64,000 nucleotides of DNA from Cristatella mucedo (GCA_009760855.2 WPIO01000231.1:124001-188000); one strand, 5' to 3'; shown: positions 21,520-33,264, counted from the stretch's first letter. Numbers and translations are program-made. The notes: generated from the sequence alone by a model not told the origin.

Positions 21520-24475
21520 ATACGGCATGGACAAAAGTAATCTCTACACTAACAATGAATCACTGCGTGCAAGAATTCGATCCTTCCTTGCTATGGGTGA
21601 TTTCAACCTTGGCCTTGATAACTTTGATTACTTACCTGATACCTTCAGAACTTATATTCGTGCATTGACTGACTCATTGTCTATTGTGTCTCATGTGCAA
21701 GGCCCTACTCACATCAAGGGTCACACACTCGACCAAATTTTCCATACAACTGCACGTTGTAATCACCAATTATAACCAAATCATGCTTATCTGACCACAT
21801 GCAGATCTCATTCAGTCTACAATGGTTGGCCTCCTCTTTTAAAATCACCTGCGAATCGCAAAACCTCAAGACCCTTGACATCGATGCTGTCCGTGCGAGA
21901 ATATCTGCCTCCCCTCTGCTGCTCAGTCCCCCATTCGACCTATCATCATTGGTATTCCTACAACACGACACTAGCTGACAACCTACGAGTTTGCACCCCA
22001 TATTAAGCGCCATGTGCACCCCTGGCCCAGGTGGCTTATGGTTTACCATAGACATTAAACTAGCTAGGTCTACTGAATGGAAGCTTAAAAAAGTATGCTA
22101 AAGATCAGGACTGACTTCCATTGACAAGCATACAAGGACTACTGTAGATCTTACCAATCGATCCTAGCGAAAGCCAAGTCTAGCTTCTATAAAAACATTG
22201 TTCAATCACAGATGCACGATCCAAAAATGGCAATGTTGACGATCAAACATGGCCTCAACTGCTTCCAGGTTAGCTCCTTACCTAGTGATCCCTATGCTGA
22301 TCTAGCTGATGGCCTCTCCATCAGGGAGTCCATCGCTAGGATGGCAGCATCCCCCTAGAATGCCGTCGCTCAATTTCTTGCAACACCTCAATGTCTACAT
22401 TCAAGGAGGTCACTAGTGACCTCGTCCTGAAGTTCATATCCCTATCAAAGAAGGCAACTAGTCCTTTGGACCACATCCCCACGGTCCTGCTTCTACGATG
22501 CATTGATCTGCTGCTGCCAAACATGACTAACATCGTTATTATGTCATTAGCCTCAGATCATATCCCAGCACCTTAAAAAAGGCTGTAGTCAGGCCGATAC
22601 TCAAGAAAGCAACACTGGGACCAACAGAGCTAGAGCAACTACTGCCCAGTCTCTCCTCTACCGTTTCTATCAAAGGTGCTGGAACGAGTCGTAGCAACCA
22701 GCTGAACTCATATATTGAAACTTTAAACATTGCTAGTAAGTTCCAGTCAGATTTGAGAGCTAATCACTCTACAGAATAAGCATTGCTTCGGGCTTTATTT
22801 TTATCCTTATAACGACCCACTTAGGAATACAGACTTAGGTAAAATATATCTACTTGTTTTAATCGATCTTTCGGTAGCTTTGATACAATCGATTACCAAG
22901 TCCTTCTTGGGCGCCTTTCGCCGAGCTTAGGAGTTACTGGCACTGCATTGCAATGGTTCAGGTCCTATCTCAGTGAGAGATTCCAAAGTATTGATGTGAA
23001 TAGACGAAGATCATTCGAGGTACCTCTGAAATATGGGGTACCTAAGGGCTCCATGTTTGGTCCTGTTCTTTTCACGGTTTATACTCTCTCTCTCGACGAT
23101 GTAGTTGCCAAGCACGATCTAGGCTTTCACTTCTATGCGGATGACACACAGTTGGACCTTTGGTTGAATCCCTCCTAGCCCTCCAGTTCATCGAATTCTC
23201 TCAACTCCCTTGCTGCATGTATTGATGGCATCCGCAAAAGGATGGCAGCAACTTTTCTTAAATTCAATGATGATAAAACTAACTTGACAGTCATGGGCAA
23301 ACCAAGTGAAATTCATAAATTGGAAAGGTTAACGGTCAAAATTGGCTCTGCCGGCATATCTCCTGTTGAATCTGCACGAAATTTAGGTGTCATGTTCTAA
23401 AGTAACCTTTCGTTAGATAACCAGCATTAGGAAAGCATTTAGTGGGTCCCTGTGATTCGTCCTTCATGTGCTTATGCGTGCTGACACTGTGCATGCTGCC
23501 ACTAACCACATTTGCATGCTGACCCTGTGCATGTCACCCCTAACCATGTTACTCATTTTATTTGTTTATCAAGCATTATATTACTCACCATTCAATTGCA
23601 TTTCCCTTTGCAGCAAATGTAAAGCGCCTAGAGAGAGATTGAGTTCTCTGGGGGCGCTTTATCAAGTGCATTATTATTATTATTATTATTATTAACCACA
23701 TCAGCTTCACCGTCAGGTCCGCCTACTTTCAGCTAAATTACATTACTTAAATTCGGGCTTGTTCAGACAGGGATACCACGTCTAAGTTAGTACCATGCAT
23801 TTGTGACATCACCTCTTGACTTCTGTAACTCACTGCTTACTGGTCTACCGGCATGTGCAATCCGGGGCTCACAGTTGGTGAAAAACTCTGCAGCTAGGCT
23901 TGTCTGTCGTGAGCATCGCAGTTGCCACATCACACCACTTCTAACCGACCTGCACTGGCTCCCAGTCAGGCAATGCATTGACTTCAATGTTTTGTCGCTC
24001 ACTTTTAGATCCCCTATTCTTTGGGGCTAGCCTACCTATATGATCTACTGCCCCAGCAGGCTATGCAACGTACCACCTGCTTTTCAGAATGTTTCAGTTT
24101 ACCTATACCTCATACAAACCTCAACTCCTTTGGAGACGGTGCCTTTAGTTCGTATGCTCCTAAAGCCTGAAAATCACTCATGACTTCTGTAACGACATCC
24201 CCTGACTTGACCACATTAAAAGAAATTACAAATGCACCTCTTTATCACATCATTTAGTGGGTCCCTGTGATTCATCCTGTATGTACTAATGCATGCCGAC
24301 ACTTTGCATGGTGCTACTAACCACATTCGCATGCTGACCCTGTGCATGTCACCCTAACCATGTTATTCGACAATTGACAATTCGATCGTGTTTGCTTTGC
24401 AGCACAGGTAGAGCACCTAGAAAGAGATCGAGTTCTCTGAGGGCGCTTTATTATTAGTGTGATTATTATTGTGAT
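21520..24475 (+). mobile_element. LINE-1F with endonuclease and RT, interrupted at 23424-23692
   Basis: The most complete architecture here. The AP-endonuclease C-terminal half (21527-21775) contains MGDFN (21593-21607) and THIKGHTLD (21707-21733). A linker follows, then RT from about 22130: KKATSPLDHIPTVLLLRCID, DLRANHSTE, YLSERFQSIDVN and FYADDTQLDL (FYADD 23131-23145). The RT is then split by a nested LINE piece (23424-23692) and resumes at 23699 with NSLLTGLPACAI, LHWLPVRQ and a worn PKAWNSLP equivalent. The 3' end with its stem-loop is near 24410-24450. Stops and frameshifts occur throughout and the N-terminal endonuclease catalytic residues are lost. Confidence 0.9.
23424..23692 (+). 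mobile_element. Nested 5'-truncated LINE-1F with target duplication
   Basis: A 269-base LINE-1F 3' end (AGCATTTAGTGGGTCCCTGT to (ATT)n) lies inside another LINE-1F, which reads straight through on either side. TAACCA occurs at both edges (23418-23423 and 23693-23698), the expected target-site duplication, though it partly merges with the ATT tail. The stem-loop is perfect on its outer arms (AAAGCGCC/GGCGCTTT). It is one of the younger insertions. Confidence 0.88.
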
Positions 24476-24959
24476 TATTCTTACCATGATCTCGCAGTGC
24501 TCCATATTGGCTGAGGCAACAGAAGCATCAATACAATGAAAATGTGACGGATTAAGAGAGCAGTAAGAAGACTACTAACTTGTAGAACATTGGGTGGCAA
24601 GCCAATCAAATCCCCAACTATTACAACGAACATTAAATAGGTTTGAACTAATGTATACTACCGTGATACGAGTAGTGCAGAGCAGAGCAACAAAGTTGAC
24701 CAGTGCCGGCACATCTCGATAGGGCACTCCCACAGCTCTTTTATTTTCTTCCTGCTATATAGTAATATTAATAGGAATAGATTGTTTGCATAATGCCCTT
24801 AATATCTATCCAAGCGCTTTCCAACTACTGCAAGAGAAACAGCACCCAAGGGTAAGTGTCCTGCAAGGTATTAAACATACAAAAGAGAAAAGTATGATTA
24901 GTCTAGGATGCTATAGCAAACATTACGACACTCGTGGATATGGGTAAGCCTAGACCTAA
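24476..24959. other. Unassigned spacer
   Basis: AT-rich sequence with no supported gene or repeat. Confidence 0.3.
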
Positions 24960-25190
24960 GACCTATGGTTGGTCACATATACTGAATCCTGAACAGGTAT
25001 GCACGAAAAGTACATCGGAACAAAACAACTTCTCTAAGCTGAATGTAAAGCATGCATGTTGGCCTGATAATGGATTGGCCTGAGGCTTAAAGGTCACACG
25101 GTAGGTAGTGACTGCACCCAGAAGGGAGTTCCAGACTTTCGGTATATACAAGCTGAAAGCTTGTACGCAGATAAACATTTAAGAGCACTC
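24960..25190 (-). mobile_element. LINE C-terminal fragment, other family
   Basis: The minus-strand frame 25178-24963 reads AFSLYIPKVWNSLLGAVTTY and RVTFKPQ, the pattern of the extreme C-terminus of L2/CR1-like ORF2 (a counterpart of YAPKAWNSLP...FK). The surrounding residues differ from LINE-1F and LINE-2F, so it is probably a third LINE family. No tail is visible. Confidence 0.45.
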
Positions 25191-25217
25191 ACATGCGAGC
25201 ACACAAACGCACACACC

Positions 25218-25261
<44 letters not shown>

Positions 25262-25377
25262 TACGTGCATGCACGCAAACACAACACATACTGATGCGCA
25301 CCTTAACATATGGGCACTCAGGCACCCACCCAAACATGCCTGCCCCTACATATGTATACCAACACACACATGCATAT

Positions 25378-25444
<67 letters not shown>

Positions 25445-25492
25445 ACACAAACACACCCCATACACACATACACACACACACACATATGGGCA
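25218..25492. repeat. (CA)n microsatellite cluster
   Basis: Two long (CA)n runs (25218-25258 and 25372-25443) and a shorter one (25470-25486) are separated by ACGCATACGTGCATGC-type sequence. The long open frames here in all frames are artefacts of the dinucleotide repeat. Confidence 0.95.
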
Positions 25493-25639
25493 CCCACAAG
25501 CATATGGGCACACGCAAACACTCGTGAGCGCATGCTCGGTCAAAGACACATGCAGGCAAGCACATGCCTTACGAATGAACTTGCGCAGATGTACACCACA
25601 GCAAAGCGACAGCTACAACTGCAGTGCCCGTAGCATCAG

Positions 25640-26425
25640 CATCAATCCAACCAAAACGACTTCATCAGCTCCACTGTCACTGTGCCTACTTTCGGCTACA
25701 TATGCTGCTACATTTTGAGCTTGCTTAGACAGGGATGCTGAGTTTAACTTGGTCCATCCGTTTGTGACATTCCACCTTGATTACTGTAACTCATTGATGG
25801 TATACCGGCCTGTGCATACAGGGGACTACAGATATTGTAAAACAGCTAAGCTTGCCTGACGTCAGCGTCACAGTTGCAACATCTTATCATTTCTCGCCGA
25901 CCTGCAATGGCTCCCAGTCAAGCTACGCATTTACTTTACGGTTTGTCTCTCACTTTTAGGTTGCTTCATTCTTTAGCTCCAGCCTATCTATCAGATCTAC
26001 TGCCCCACCAGGCATGCCACTTGCTTTTCGGAATCTCATTGTTTACCTCGTACAAACTTCTTATCCTTTGGAGACCGTGCCTCAGATTCGGATGCTCCTA
26101 AAGCTTGGAACTCACTCCCGGCTTCAGTCAGGACATCCCTTGACCTGACCAAATTTAAAAAGAAAATAAAAACGTGTTTATTCATGGCATCATTTAGTGG
26201 ATCCCTGTGATTCGTCCTTTATGTGCTCATGCATGCTGATACTGCCGCATTCTGCCACTAAGCACACTTGCATACTTATCCTGTGCATTTCACCCTAACC
26301 ATGTTATTCTTGTTATGTTTATTGAGCGTTTTATCACTAAACATTCGATCGTGCTTCCTTTAGTAGCAATCGTGAAGCTTCTCGAAAGATATGGAGTTCT
26401 GTGAGAGCGCAAAGTATTATTATTT
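25640..26425 (+). mobile_element. LINE-1F 3' half, decayed
   Basis: Begins in the segment encoding DDFISSTV, goes through FVTFHLDYCN, HFSPTCNG/QWLPVKL, SLTFRLLHSLAPAYLSDLLP and PKAWNSLP equivalents in broken frames. It ends with the 3' UTR, a weak stem-loop and AGTATTATTATT near 26413-26425. Confidence 0.85.
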
Positions 26426-26444
26426 ACGTAGTCGCATGTACAAC

Positions 26445-27880
26445 GTTTAACAATCCAAAGTCCGACAGTCATCCTGTGTTGGTTCCATGAGAGTTTCAGC
26501 CTCTGGAGCAACTGCCGTGGCACCCGGAGGTGTGACTGGGTGAGGCATAGCTATTGCCTCTGCCACAGTAGGTGCCAAGAGACGAGCCTTTGCTTCTGCA
26601 ACCTTTGCTGGCCTGACAAAGGTAATGCTTAACTGGTCATTCACAATGAAGATGCTACAAACGACAACAGCAACGATGCCATAAGCTTGGCCAGTCAGTA
26701 AGCCAGCCAGCTGGTGACCAGCTATCGAGTGAACGCCATCCATCAGGCAGAGCTGTCAGGGCCATGGCCCACTGAATCTTGATGCAGCCTCCGGGGTAGG
26801 GTGACTGCTTATTAACATCGATAAGACATTCAACGAATAGATCAACCCTGAGAATTTAACTAAGCTGGATCGCATATTTGCACTGAAAATAAAGCAGAGA
26901 AAACAGCGAAGCTCTGCCAAGTGGCAGAGCGTCGGACCGTCAGAGGGTGCTTTGACAACTGGACCAATTTTGCGATTCCTGGCGAGTGCTTCACGATGTG
27001 GCAAGCACAGCTATTTTGTCCCCCAGCAGGGAAGGCACAGCAAGCAATCGATGCAAAATAGCAACAGAAATGAGCTTAACACCAAGTCTGTGACTACAGT
27101 TGCTGCATTTTGAGCAACTAGGCCAGCTAATAATTGCCCAGTATCGTAGGCATGGAGACGAACACAGTCAGGAGCAAAATTCCTCGAAGTCTCTGCCGTC
27201 TCTGCTGCAGTGGCTGTAAATTCATTCGGGTAATAAGAAAGCTTTCTACGATGCCAGGCATACTAAATGTGTGCACAGCATTAAACAAAGTTTATTAATA
27301 GCAAAAAATAAATGCATATGTTATGCATTTGTCTGACTCAAGAGTACTTGATTCAAGTACTCGTGGTCAAGACCAATTTCTAGGCTTAAATACTCCTTCC
27401 AGGGGTCGTTACATTCGGCTGCAAAATATCGACCCTAAGCAGACTGCCAGGCATTTAAAGCACTTGTTGACGAATCTATGCTTGGTGCTGTTGCAGTGGC
27501 TCAGCTAGTCACTTGATTGGAACGTAGTAGAACAGCTGTTGAGCGATATTGATAAGCCGCTGTTTAGCTTACGCCAGTAGTCGGCCTTTCAAGTAATTAA
27601 AATTCATGCTCAGCCAAATTTTTTATAGAAGGACTAAACAGAAGCTGGTTGCCTCTAGTCCTTTCCAGACAAGAGAGTTCACAAAGTATCATGGTGAGAT
27701 ACCAAATCACTGCACTTATTCAGACCAAAGGCATTTGCTTATTTTTGGACTGCCAATTAATATTGTCAGACTTTGCCTAACTTGAGCGCACATAGTATTA
27801 TTGAAAACCGTATTTACCAAATACAGTACATACCAAATACAATACGTACAGCCCCTGCATAAGCTGCAGAGTATTTTTCG
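26445..27880. repeat. Direct duplication, copy 2 (partner 14085-15545)
   Basis: Same orientation and order as 14085-15545. Inserted differences include an extra short stretch with the CAAATACAGTACATACC direct repeat near 27817-27850. The duplication ends where the minus-strand LINE-2F begins. Confidence 0.85.
26447..27240 (-). pseudogene. Unrecognised membrane-protein-like sequence M, copy 2
   Basis: In minus-strand order: SRNFAPDCVRLHAYDTGQ, LLAGLVAQNAATVVTDLV, then LSSFLLLFCIDCLLCLPCWG, a clear membrane-like segment. A stop follows near 27018. Then comes a frame from 26743 (98 codons) with HSIAGHQLAGLLTGQAYGIV, AVVVCSIFIVNDQLSITF, and a longer alanine/proline-rich tail than copy 1. The hydrophobic segment is in frame here but not in copy 1, so this copy shows the original reading. 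Whether the stop lies in an intron cannot be decided. Family unknown. Confidence 0.4.
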
Positions 27881-28160
27881 ATTTGATCGATGGTGTCGAA
27901 GGCAGCTGATAGATCTAGCAGAGCTAGGGCAGTGACATTCCCGTCATCGTAGCCACATATAATGTCATTGTTAACACGGAGGAGAGCAGTTACAGGGGAG
28001 TGCTGCCTCTTAAACATTGATCCGTTCAACCAGCTGCTTAGCGACAATGTTTTCAACAATCTGACGACAAATAAAGAAGGGAAACTGGGGGATAGTTTGC
28101 AGCTACCTTTGTATCCAATACCGTCTTTTTATTTATGGGTGTAGCGATCGCTGATTTGAA
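27870..28160 (-). mobile_element. LINE-2F RT, downstream part
   Basis: The minus strand encodes FKSAIATPI, LSSDC/IVEN, LVERINV, NCSPPC-type shifts and an open stretch TALLRVNNDIICGYDDGN and [15 protein letters not shown] (the [13 protein letters not shown] block). It continues the minus-strand RT piece at 28378-28610 across the inserted LINE-1F. Confidence 0.8.
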
Positions 28161-28162
28161 GC

Positions 28163-28375
28163 ACTTGTAACACTGTGCATGCTGCCACTAACCACATTTG
28201 CATGCTGACCCTGTGCATGTCACCCCTAACCATATTATTCATTTTGTTTGTTTTTCAAGCATGATTTCACTTACCATTCAATTGCATTTCCCTTTGCAGC
28301 AAATGTAAAGCGCCTAGAAATAGATAAAGTTCTCTTAGGGGGCTTTATCAAGTGCATTATTATTATTATTATTAA
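28163..28375 (+). mobile_element. LINE-1F 3' end nested in LINE-2F
   Basis: A 5'-truncated plus-strand LINE-1F tail (ACTGTGCATGCTGCCACTAA to (ATT)n) splits a minus-strand LINE-2F RT. TAAC is present at both junctions (about 28166 and 28372), a likely short target duplication. The stem-loop is slightly worn (GGGGGCTTT). Confidence 0.82.
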
Positions 28376-28377
28376 CT

Positions 28378-28610
28378 CCTTCCAAAGAAGCATTACAAAT
28401 CCCGGTTATCGCAGGGCCAAGTTGCTCTACCAGTGAAAACCACAGAGATGATGGTATAGGGTCTTCAGGAGACGAGCTCTTTTTACTATACCTTATTAAG
28501 GTAGGCACATCGGATGCAGAAACCTCGGAAAACCTTTTAAGGAAGGTCACAGGTTGTGATTCGACAATTGCTTTACTCGGAGGGGGCTGTATGGAGGCAC
28601 GAATGAACAC
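28378..28610 (-). mobile_element. LINE-2F RT, upstream part
   Basis: The minus strand reads PPSKAIVESQPVTFLKRFSE, YSKKSSSPEDPIPSSLWFSL and GPAITGICNASLEG. This is the conserved N-terminal RT region of L2/CR1-like elements (SP.DPIP, I..I.N.SL..G). It is the first half of the element interrupted at 28163-28375. Confidence 0.78.
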
Positions 28611-28682
28611 AAGAATAACACGGTTAGTGGTGACGTGCACCGGGTCAGCATGCAAGTACGGTTAGTGGCAGCATGCACAGTG
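28611..28682 (-). mobile_element. LINE-1F 3' UTR scrap
   Basis: About 70 bases of the GGTTAGTGGTGACATGCACAG-type 3' UTR on the minus strand, between LINE-2F and the next plus-strand LINE. Confidence 0.65.
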
Positions 28683-30175
28683 TCAATCTTAAGCAGTCTG
28701 GCCATAGAGCTAATCACTTCACAGCGTCAGCACTGCTTAGAGTGTACAACGACCTACTTAGGAATGCAGACATAGGAAGAGCGTCTCTGCTTGTTTTGCT
28801 CGATCTTTCGGCAGCTTTTAATACTATCGATTACAAAGTTTTTCTCCGGCGCCTCTCACCTTGCCTGGGCATCACTGGCACTACTATGCAATGGTTCAGG
28901 TGCTATCGCAGTATGCGATTCCAGAGTATTTTACGGGAATGGACAAAGATCATCCAAGGTACCTCTGAAAAATGGGTTACCTCAGGGCTCCATGCCATGT
29001 CCGGTTCTTTTCACAGTTTATACTCTTCCTCTTGCTGATTTGATTGTCAAGTGCAACCTAGGCTTTTACTTCTATTGGGATGACACTCGGTTGTACCTTT
29101 GCTTTGATCCCGCCCAGCCTTCGAGCACCTCGCATTCTCTCTACTCACTTGCTGCATGTATTGATGACATCCGCACATGGATGGCAGCAAATTTTCTAAA
29201 ACTGAACGATGGTAAAACCAGCTTACTACTTATTAGCGAACTCAGTGTGATTCAGAAACTGGTAAGGCTGACCCTCAAAATTGACTCTGTCAGCATATCT
29301 CCTGTTGAATCAGCTCGAAATCTAGGTGTCATGTTTTAAAGTGACCTCTGGTTAGACGACCACATCGGCTCCACAATCAAGTCTGCCTACTTTCAGCTAC
29401 ATTACATCACTAAAATTCGGGCTTGTTATGATAAGGATACCACTTCTAAGTTGATCCATTCATTTGTGACATTCCGCCTTGACTCAGGCGATTTGACGTA
29501 CTCACTGCATGCTGGCCTACCGGCACGTGCAATCAGGTGACAACAGCTGATGCAAAACTGCAGCTAGGCTTGTCTGCCGTGAGTGCCCCCCCCCCCGGTG
29601 CCACATCACACCACTTCTCGCTGACCTGCACTGGCAACCAGTCAAGCAACGGATCGACTTCAAGGTTTAATCGCTAACTTTTAGGTCACTTCATTCTTTG
29701 GCTCCAGCCTATCTCTCAGATCCACTCCCCCACCAGGCCAAGCATCATACCACCAGCTTTTCAGAATCCGACAGTTAACCAATACCTCGTACAAAACTCA
29801 AATCCTTTTTAGACGGTGCATTTAGTTCGTATGCTCCCAAAGCCTGGAACTCCCTCCCGACTGGCGTCAGAACGTCCCTTGACTTGACCACATGTAAGAA
29901 GAACTTAAAAACACCTATTTAGGACAGCATTTAGTGGGTCCCTTTGATTCGTCCTTCAATTGCTCATGTGAGCTGACACTGTGCATTCTGCTACTAACCA
30001 CATTTGCATGCTGACCCTGTGCATGTCACCCCTAAACATGTTATTCATTTTGTTTGTTTATCAAGCATGATATTATTCACCATTCAGTCGTGTTTACCTT
30101 TGCAGCAAATGTAAAGCGCCTAACAAGAGATTGAGTTATATGAGTGCGCTTTATCAGGTTTATTATTATTATTAG
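28683..30175 (+). mobile_element. LINE-1F RT to 3' end
   Basis: Starts in the RANHFTASALLRVYNDLLRN block and continues [17 protein letters not shown], then changes frame and runs open to 29339. It carries NGQRSSKVPLKNGLPQGS and FYWDDTRLYLCFDP (FYWDD 29070-29084). The catalytic loop is FYWDD instead of FYADD, a substitution of the usual alanine. The rest (29340-29920) is broken, with an odd C-run at 29587-29596. The 3' end has a worn stem-loop and (ATT)n at about 30161-30174. Confidence 0.9.
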
Positions 30176-31064
30176 GATATGAATGGAACATGGTCAATAC
30201 ATTTTTTATGAAAGGCCTATTTAAACCGGAAGTAGTACATCGAGCTTAACAAAATAATTTTCTTTGAAAAATAACTGAGCCGGAACTGTGGTTTGCTGGT
30301 GAACTCTGCGAATATAAGTTACTCAGCCCAAAACGGAACCTAGGAAAATAACTTTGGAACATGATAAAGCGTAAAACTTTCCCAGAAATGACACGCCCTT
30401 CGAGATTAAACGTCCGACTGGTAGTACAACAAGATCATAAAATCGTAAACCCCCTAGTCCAGCCTCAGCTTCCAGCCCACAGCAACCAGCTGCTAACGGC
30501 ATTCTAAAGCCCACTCCTTATTTACCTGGCAGAAACATGTTTACGTTGGTACGTTTACATCGGGTCACAAACCGGAAGTGACTGTCTTACGGCAAGTAGA
30601 CTACCATTAGGGATAACGTATTGAAAATTTACTGCTTCTGGGGCAAAGTAACTAAGGAGTCCATTACCACGGCACCTCATGAATCCTGGAACAGCTGACC
30701 CAGCTCCTGGAGCAGCCATAACGCTCGAGGCGACGGCCATGAGTGGTCCCCTTGTACGGTGTCCGGTCAGCTTGGTGACTTGGATGGAACTAGGGCGTCG
30801 TTTACTGGAAGTCAGTCTGAAAATGTTGATTTATTTCTATTCAAGGAAATTGAGGTGACTTCAAGTCCTCATTTATGTCGTTTATAGTTAGATGTTTATT
30901 GGCGAATTCGGGTGAGCCGCCCGGTTGTAGCATAGTTTGACGGCCTGTGGTTCGACTTATGATGTATAAAGGTCTTGTTAGGTTGACCTATTCCTAAGAT
31001 CCATGTTTTTCCATTTATTGCATTTTTCGTGCGTTGATAGCATGTCCTAGTGCTGTCTCTTGGT
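30176..31064. other. Unassigned stretch
   Basis: About 890 bases with no recognised repeat. Short minus-strand frames (30323-30514, 30555-30740) are glycine/alanine-rich but have no motif or homologue in the window. Confidence 0.3.
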
Positions 31065-31437
31065 TATAGCTTGGGGCTCTCAAGTTTACCTGGAACTTCC
31101 TCCCGACCTGAGTCAGAACATCCCCTGACCTGACCACATTTAAAGAACTTAAAAACACCTATTTAGGACAGCGTTTAGTGGGTCCCTGTGAATCGTCCTT
31201 GGTGTGCTTATGCGTGCTGACACTGTGCATGCTGCCACTAGCCACATTTGCATGCTGACCCTGTGCATGTCACCCCTAACCATGTTATTCATTTTGTTGG
31301 TTTATCAAGCACGATTTTACTCACCATTCAATTGCATTTCCCTTTGCAGCAAATGTAAAGCGCCAAGAGAGAGATTGAGTTCTCTGAGGGCGCTTTATCA
31401 AGTGCATTACTATTATTATTATTATATTGCAAACAAC
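31065..31437 (+). mobile_element. LINE-1F 3' end
   Basis: From the WNFLPT.VRTSPDLT codons through the 3' UTR. The stem-loop (AAAGCGCC...GGCGCTTT) has perfect outer arms, and the tail is (ATT)n with one ACT interruption. Confidence 0.88.
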
Positions 31438-32519
31438 AGTCCAATGCCTGCTGTCACTTATGTCATATCTCCTAAAATAACGATCCGATCATTTTAAAAC
31501 TTTGGAATATATGATTGATTGTATTTACACATCATTCCAGCCTTTTCGCATGCATATTGGACCTCGGTAGAGAGACTTATTTTGATCAAAACTGGCTGTG
31601 TTTATCATCCTTTTACTCACATGTAAAAATGTCACAGGTAGGCTAATAGTGACCCAATCAACGTGAAATTCGAGATACACGCTCGTATGTGTTTCCAAGT
31701 TGTATGGCGACAACCATGGAACCACAATCTTGTTTTTCGTCACCTACATGCTTTTTCAGCTCAAGTTGGCTTCTGTGAGTACTGTCTCAGCAGTAGTACT
31801 TTGTACCTCATCAATTGTGCAGCTTGGTCGATACTAGGTCGATCGGTAAGAAATTTGGAATATAGGTGGGGCTCACCTGCCTCAGTGTTCACCCCCCTCG
31901 TGCATCTGAGCATGATGAGCGTGTATGCATGTAACGTGCCGGTCACAAAATGTCCTTGGACTGTGGTCGTGATGACAGTCAAGAGTTTCAGATGTTGATT
32001 TATTTTTATATTTTACTTGTGTTTTTAGCACGGAATCGAGTGTCATGCATCATTTGAGCAGTTTTGCAATATTTCTACAATGGCTGGTATTGAATCAGGC
32101 GATTTGACTGTAAAGCCATGTATAGCTGAGCTGCAGGGGTCTACGTGACCTTAGACTTTTTACAGGTCATCAGAAGGTCAACACGGCAGCTATATCACAT
32201 CAACCGATATCTCATGTTACCGGTGTTCTTTGTGCCAATTCTCATGCCATTCGTTTTATTGGTCTTTGTACAAAATTAATAAATGTGCTTTGGGGGATTA
32301 CTCCCACTACTGGCAGACATTTTGGTGGATCACTCCTACTAGGCTACTAGGCCGATCTATGTAAACATGTTTGTGTGTGTGTGGATAATACTTTCAATAC
32401 ATACATTTGTGTATCATCCACAGAGATTTGAGTGACTTTCTATGCCTTTACAGATGCTGTATAGAGAGCATCACCAAATGATATGTGGTAACATGCAAAA
32501 CTAGCTGCCCCAGTTTAGG
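31438..32519. other. Unassigned stretch
   Basis: About 1.1 kb without a supported gene. Two opposing short frames (31663-31998 plus, 31761-31982 minus) overlap and share no motif with known families. Confidence 0.3.
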
Positions 32520-33200
32520 CAAGCATATGCATGTGAAGAAAAATCGCATAAGACCCACTAAATACTGTAATAAACAGTCGTGTTTGAAGCTTCGTTTAGA
32601 ATGTCGTCATATTAGGGAACGTTGCGTCAGGAGTGAGTTCCGAGAAAATTAACAAAAGGCAACGTTCCCCAAGATATTAAAGTTCGCCTGGAGTTAAGCC
32701 AAACGATATGAGTCAGAACGGGTGGTTGTACGATATTTAGCCTGGTGGGAATGTACTTCTGATATTTACGTAAGAGCCAGAGAATAAAGGGACTTAAAAG
32801 TAAGTTATATAACTCTGAAGTCAAAACGCTGCTTGATTGGGAGCCAGTGAAGGTGGGCAGGAACAAGTTTGATGTGGTAAGTGCAATGCTCACAGCAGGC
32901 AAGCCTAGATGCAGAGTTTTGCACCAACTGGACCCACTCGATGGCATTAACCGCTACACCAGCAACAAGTGAGTTACAGAAGCCGAGGTAGGATCTCACC
33001 AATGCATGGACCACTTTCGAAGTAGCATCCCTGCAAAAGCAAGCCCGAATTTTGGCGATGTAATGCAGCTGAAAGAAGGAAACCTTGACTGTGGAGTTTA
33101 TGTGGTTTTCTAATGACGGGGCTCTTAAGAACAGGGCACCTAGATGTCATACAGATTCAACAGGAGATATGATAGCTGAGTCAATTTTGAGATGTAACCT
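32520..33200 (-). mobile_element. LINE-1F C-terminal region, decayed
   Basis: The minus strand from about 33190: SAISPVESV-type block, then YLGFCNSLVAGVAVNAIEWV, QLVQNSASRLACCEHC, LHWLPIKQRFDF and a frameshifted remainder down to the GGGTCTTATG (AGTGGGTCC) region. The 3' UTR and tail are missing. Confidence 0.82.
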
Positions 33201-33264
33201 TTCCAACGAATATGGCTTGCTTCACTAAAGACTGGAGTGGTTTCAACTCAAATATTGCTACTCA

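Noticed and set aside
25161-25718. Long open frames on both strands over the (CA)n cluster (up to 185 codons)
   Set aside because: They translate to alternating THTH or VCVC, an artefact of the dinucleotide repeat.
26447-26743. CD225/dispanin or tetraspanin identity for the membrane-like duplicate
   Set aside because: The characteristic cysteine motifs of those families are not present in the blocks I can read.
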